DNA of 15,849 nt from Phycisphaerae bacterium (lineage in GTDB: Bacteria > Planctomycetota > Phycisphaerae > Phycisphaerales > SM1A02). Location of the stretch: NCBI GenBank assembly GCA_002690755.1, contig NZFT01000065.1:39198-55046 (forward strand), given 5' to 3'. Shown one piece after another: positions 14,348 to 15,849 of the stretch (the stretch's first letter is position 1; each line of letters opens with the position of its first letter). Under the pieces are notes generated by a model. The model was not told the DNA's origin and searched no databases. It was given only the letters and a program-made list of their open reading frames with translations. Both the position numbers and the translations under genes were made by a program.

Positions 14348-15793
14348 TCACATGCTCATCGTCATCAGGAACTCGCCGTTGCTCTTGGTCTTGGACAGTC
14401 GTGACCGCAGAAGTTCCATCGCCTCCACCACGTTCATGTCGGAAACGACCTTGCGGAGGCGGGTGATCAGCTCGTGCTCCTGCGGATCGAGGAGGAGTTC
14501 CTCCCGCCGCGTACCGCTCGCCGCGATGTCGATCGCCGGATAGACCCGCTTCTCCACCAGCTTGCGATCGAGGTGCAGCTCCGCGTTGCCGGTTCCCTTG
14601 AACTCCTCGAAGATGACTTCGTCCGCCCGACTTCCGGTATCGACCAGCGCGGTCGCGATGATGGTCAGCGAGCCGCCATCCTCGATGTTGCGGGCGGAAC
14701 CGAAGAACTTCTTGGGCTTGATGAGCGCCGCATTGTCGACGCCGCCGGAACCGATCTTGCCGGATCCGGACATGCCGTTGTTGTAGCCTCGCGCGAGCCG
14801 GGTGATCGAATCGAGCAGGATCACCACGTGGTCGCCGAATTCGACCATCCGCCGGGCCTTCTCCATCACGATCTCGGAGAGCGCGATGTGGCGCGTGGCC
14901 TCCTCGTCGAAGGTGCTGGCGACCACCTCCACGGTGTCGGGGGTGTTTCGCTTGAAGTCGGTGACTTCTTCGGGACGCTCGTCGACGAGCATCACGATCA
15001 CCCTGGCCTCGGGGTGGTTCTTCGCGATCGCATGGGTGATCTGCTGCAGGATCACCGTCTTGCCGGTGCGGGGCGGCGCGACCACCAGCGCCCGCTGGCC
15101 GAATCCGAGCGGCGTCACCATGTCGATGATCCGCGGTTCGATGCGGGTGGGCTCGTCGGGGATCTCGAGCTGGATGCGACGGTCCGGGTGAAGCGGCGTC
15201 AGATTCTCGAAGGTCGGCAGTTCGTGGAGGATCTTCGGATCGCGACCATTCACCTCTTCGACGCGGAGCATCGCGAAGTACGTCTCGGCCTCCTTCGGCG
15301 GCCGAATGAGACCCTTGACCACCATGCCGCGACGGAGACCGAAGCGTCGCACCTGGCTGGGACTGACGTAGACGTCGTCCGCACAGGGGAGATAGCTGTA
15401 CTCCGCACTGCGAAGGAACCCGAAGCCTTCCGGCATGATCTCGAGCGTGCCTTCGGCGATCATGAAGCCGGCCTTTTCAGCCCGCTTCCGGAGGACCTCG
15501 AAGACCAGCTTCTGCTTCGGCAGATTGCCGGCGTCCGCGATCTTCTCCTTCTTGGCGATCTTGAGGAGCTCGGGATTCGTCAGCTTCTGAAGCTTCGCGA
15601 GATCCAGGTCCTTCTTCTTCGCGAGGTCGTAGCGTTCCTGAAGCTCGTTCTCCAGTTCCGCGGCTTCGAGTTCGAGCTGCTCGTCCGTGGGAACGGATCC
15701 CGGCGCAAGGGTCACCGTCGCGATGCTCGCGCCGTTGCCTGAGGAGTTACCGCCGCCCTTGCTGCGGCGACGACGACGGGACTTGCTTGTCAT
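14348..15793 (-). CDS. rho: Transcription termination factor Rho
   Basis: A 481-residue hexameric RNA helicase that terminates transcription. After a Lys/Arg-rich, flexible start ([13 protein letters not shown]) and a helical segment rich in Glu and Leu comes the N-terminal Rho domain ([15 protein letters not shown], about 68-82). The RNA-binding cold-shock fold follows ([16 protein letters not shown], about 104-119). The ATPase core has Walker A APPRTGKT (239-246), the catalytic-Glu segment DERPEEVTD (271-279), Walker B VVILLDS (323-329), the Q-loop region [16 protein letters not shown] and the R-loop GTGNAELHL (400-408). The extension adds roughly 60 residues relative to E. coli Rho. ATG 15791-15793 has only a weak ribosome binding site. 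The 56 bases upstream to the window edge show nothing recognisable. The 205-base gap to the pseudopilin has a GAGCGA/TCGCTC palindrome (about 14322-14335) without a U-tract. Confidence 0.97.
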   Translation of the reverse strand: MTSKSRRRRRSKGGGNSSGNGASIATVTLAPGSVPTDEQLELEAAELENELQERYDLAKKKDLDLAKLQKLTNPELLKIAKKEKIADAGNLPKQKLVFEVLRKRAEKAGFMIAEGTLEIMPEGFGFLRSAEYSYLPCADDVYVSPSQVRRFGLRRGMVVKGLIRPPKEAETYFAMLRVEEVNGRDPKILHELPTFENLTPLHPDRRIQLEIPDEPTRIEPRIIDMVTPLGFGQRALVVAPPRTGKTVILQQITHAIAKNHPEARVIVMLVDERPEEVTDFKRNTPDTVEVVASTFDEEATRHIALSEIVMEKARRMVEFGDHVVILLDSITRLARGYNNGMSGSGKIGSGGVDNAALIKPKKFFGSARNIEDGGSLTIIATALVDTGSRADEVIFEEFKGTGNAELHLDRKLVEKRVYPAIDIAASGTRREELLLDPQEHELITRLRKVVSDMNVVEAMELLRSRLSKTKSNGEFLMTMSM

Positions 15794-15849
15794 GGTGTAG
15801 ACGACCTGAATTGGCCGGCCTGCGACGCTTGGAGCTTTGGGGCCCGATC

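Noticed and set aside
14474..15742. 422-codon plus-strand frame opposite rho
   Set aside because: It is the antisense shadow of rho.

Overview
The window looks like chromosomal housekeeping DNA from a GC-rich planctomycete, most likely of the Phycisphaerae type. The assignment is by inference from four things: an exported esterase with a dockerin-like two-repeat C-terminus (GDLNDDGQVNGADLG), a degraded PEP-CTERM-like gene ending in a glycine/leucine helix plus an arginine run, a pseudopilin-like protein, and an EF-Tu whose switch I segment departs from the usual RGITIN form. I saw no phage, transposase, CRISPR or defence genes.

Left part (1-4750): the tail of a VOC/glyoxalase-family gene (+) overlaps the end of a leftward operon by 19 bases. 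Read in its own direction, that operon is panE (ketopantoate reductase), a UbiA-family prenyltransferase resembling MqnP of the futalosine menaquinone route, and a CHAD-domain protein. Both junctions are 4-base stop/start overlaps. Divergent from panE is proS, a short prolyl-tRNA synthetase of the archaeal/eukaryotic-like type, closed by a strong intrinsic terminator.

Middle part (4750-8040): a secreted alpha/beta-hydrolase esterase with dockerin-like repeats (+) and its terminator, then accessory-looking DNA. This holds about 590 bases without a convincing gene, a minus-strand PEP-CTERM-like pseudogene with an in-frame amber codon, an imperfect direct repeat of about 59 bases, and 314 bases of hairpin-rich sequence between ubiX and an intrinsic terminator that could be a small RNA or a long 3' UTR.

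Right part (8040-15849), all on the minus strand. In transcription order it reads rho, a pseudopilin-like protein, tRNA-Thr(GGT), tuf, rpmG, tRNA-Trp(CCA), secE, nusG, a putative lipoprotein and ubiX. The tuf-rpmG-tRNA-Trp-secE-nusG block is the classic arrangement that normally runs into rplK-rplA. Here it is cut off after nusG and followed by the lipoprotein and ubiX instead. Several junctions in this block carry GC-rich hairpins without U-tracts.

Functionally the window combines translation (EF-Tu, L33, ProRS, two tRNAs), transcription elongation and termination (NusG, Rho), protein export (SecE) and cofactor synthesis (PanE for CoA; the UbiA-family enzyme and UbiX probably for menaquinone). 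No clear novel system is present. The items most worth following up are the hairpin-rich region downstream of ubiX, the amber-interrupted PEP-CTERM gene, the unusual EF-Tu switch I, and the panE/UbiA/CHAD operon.
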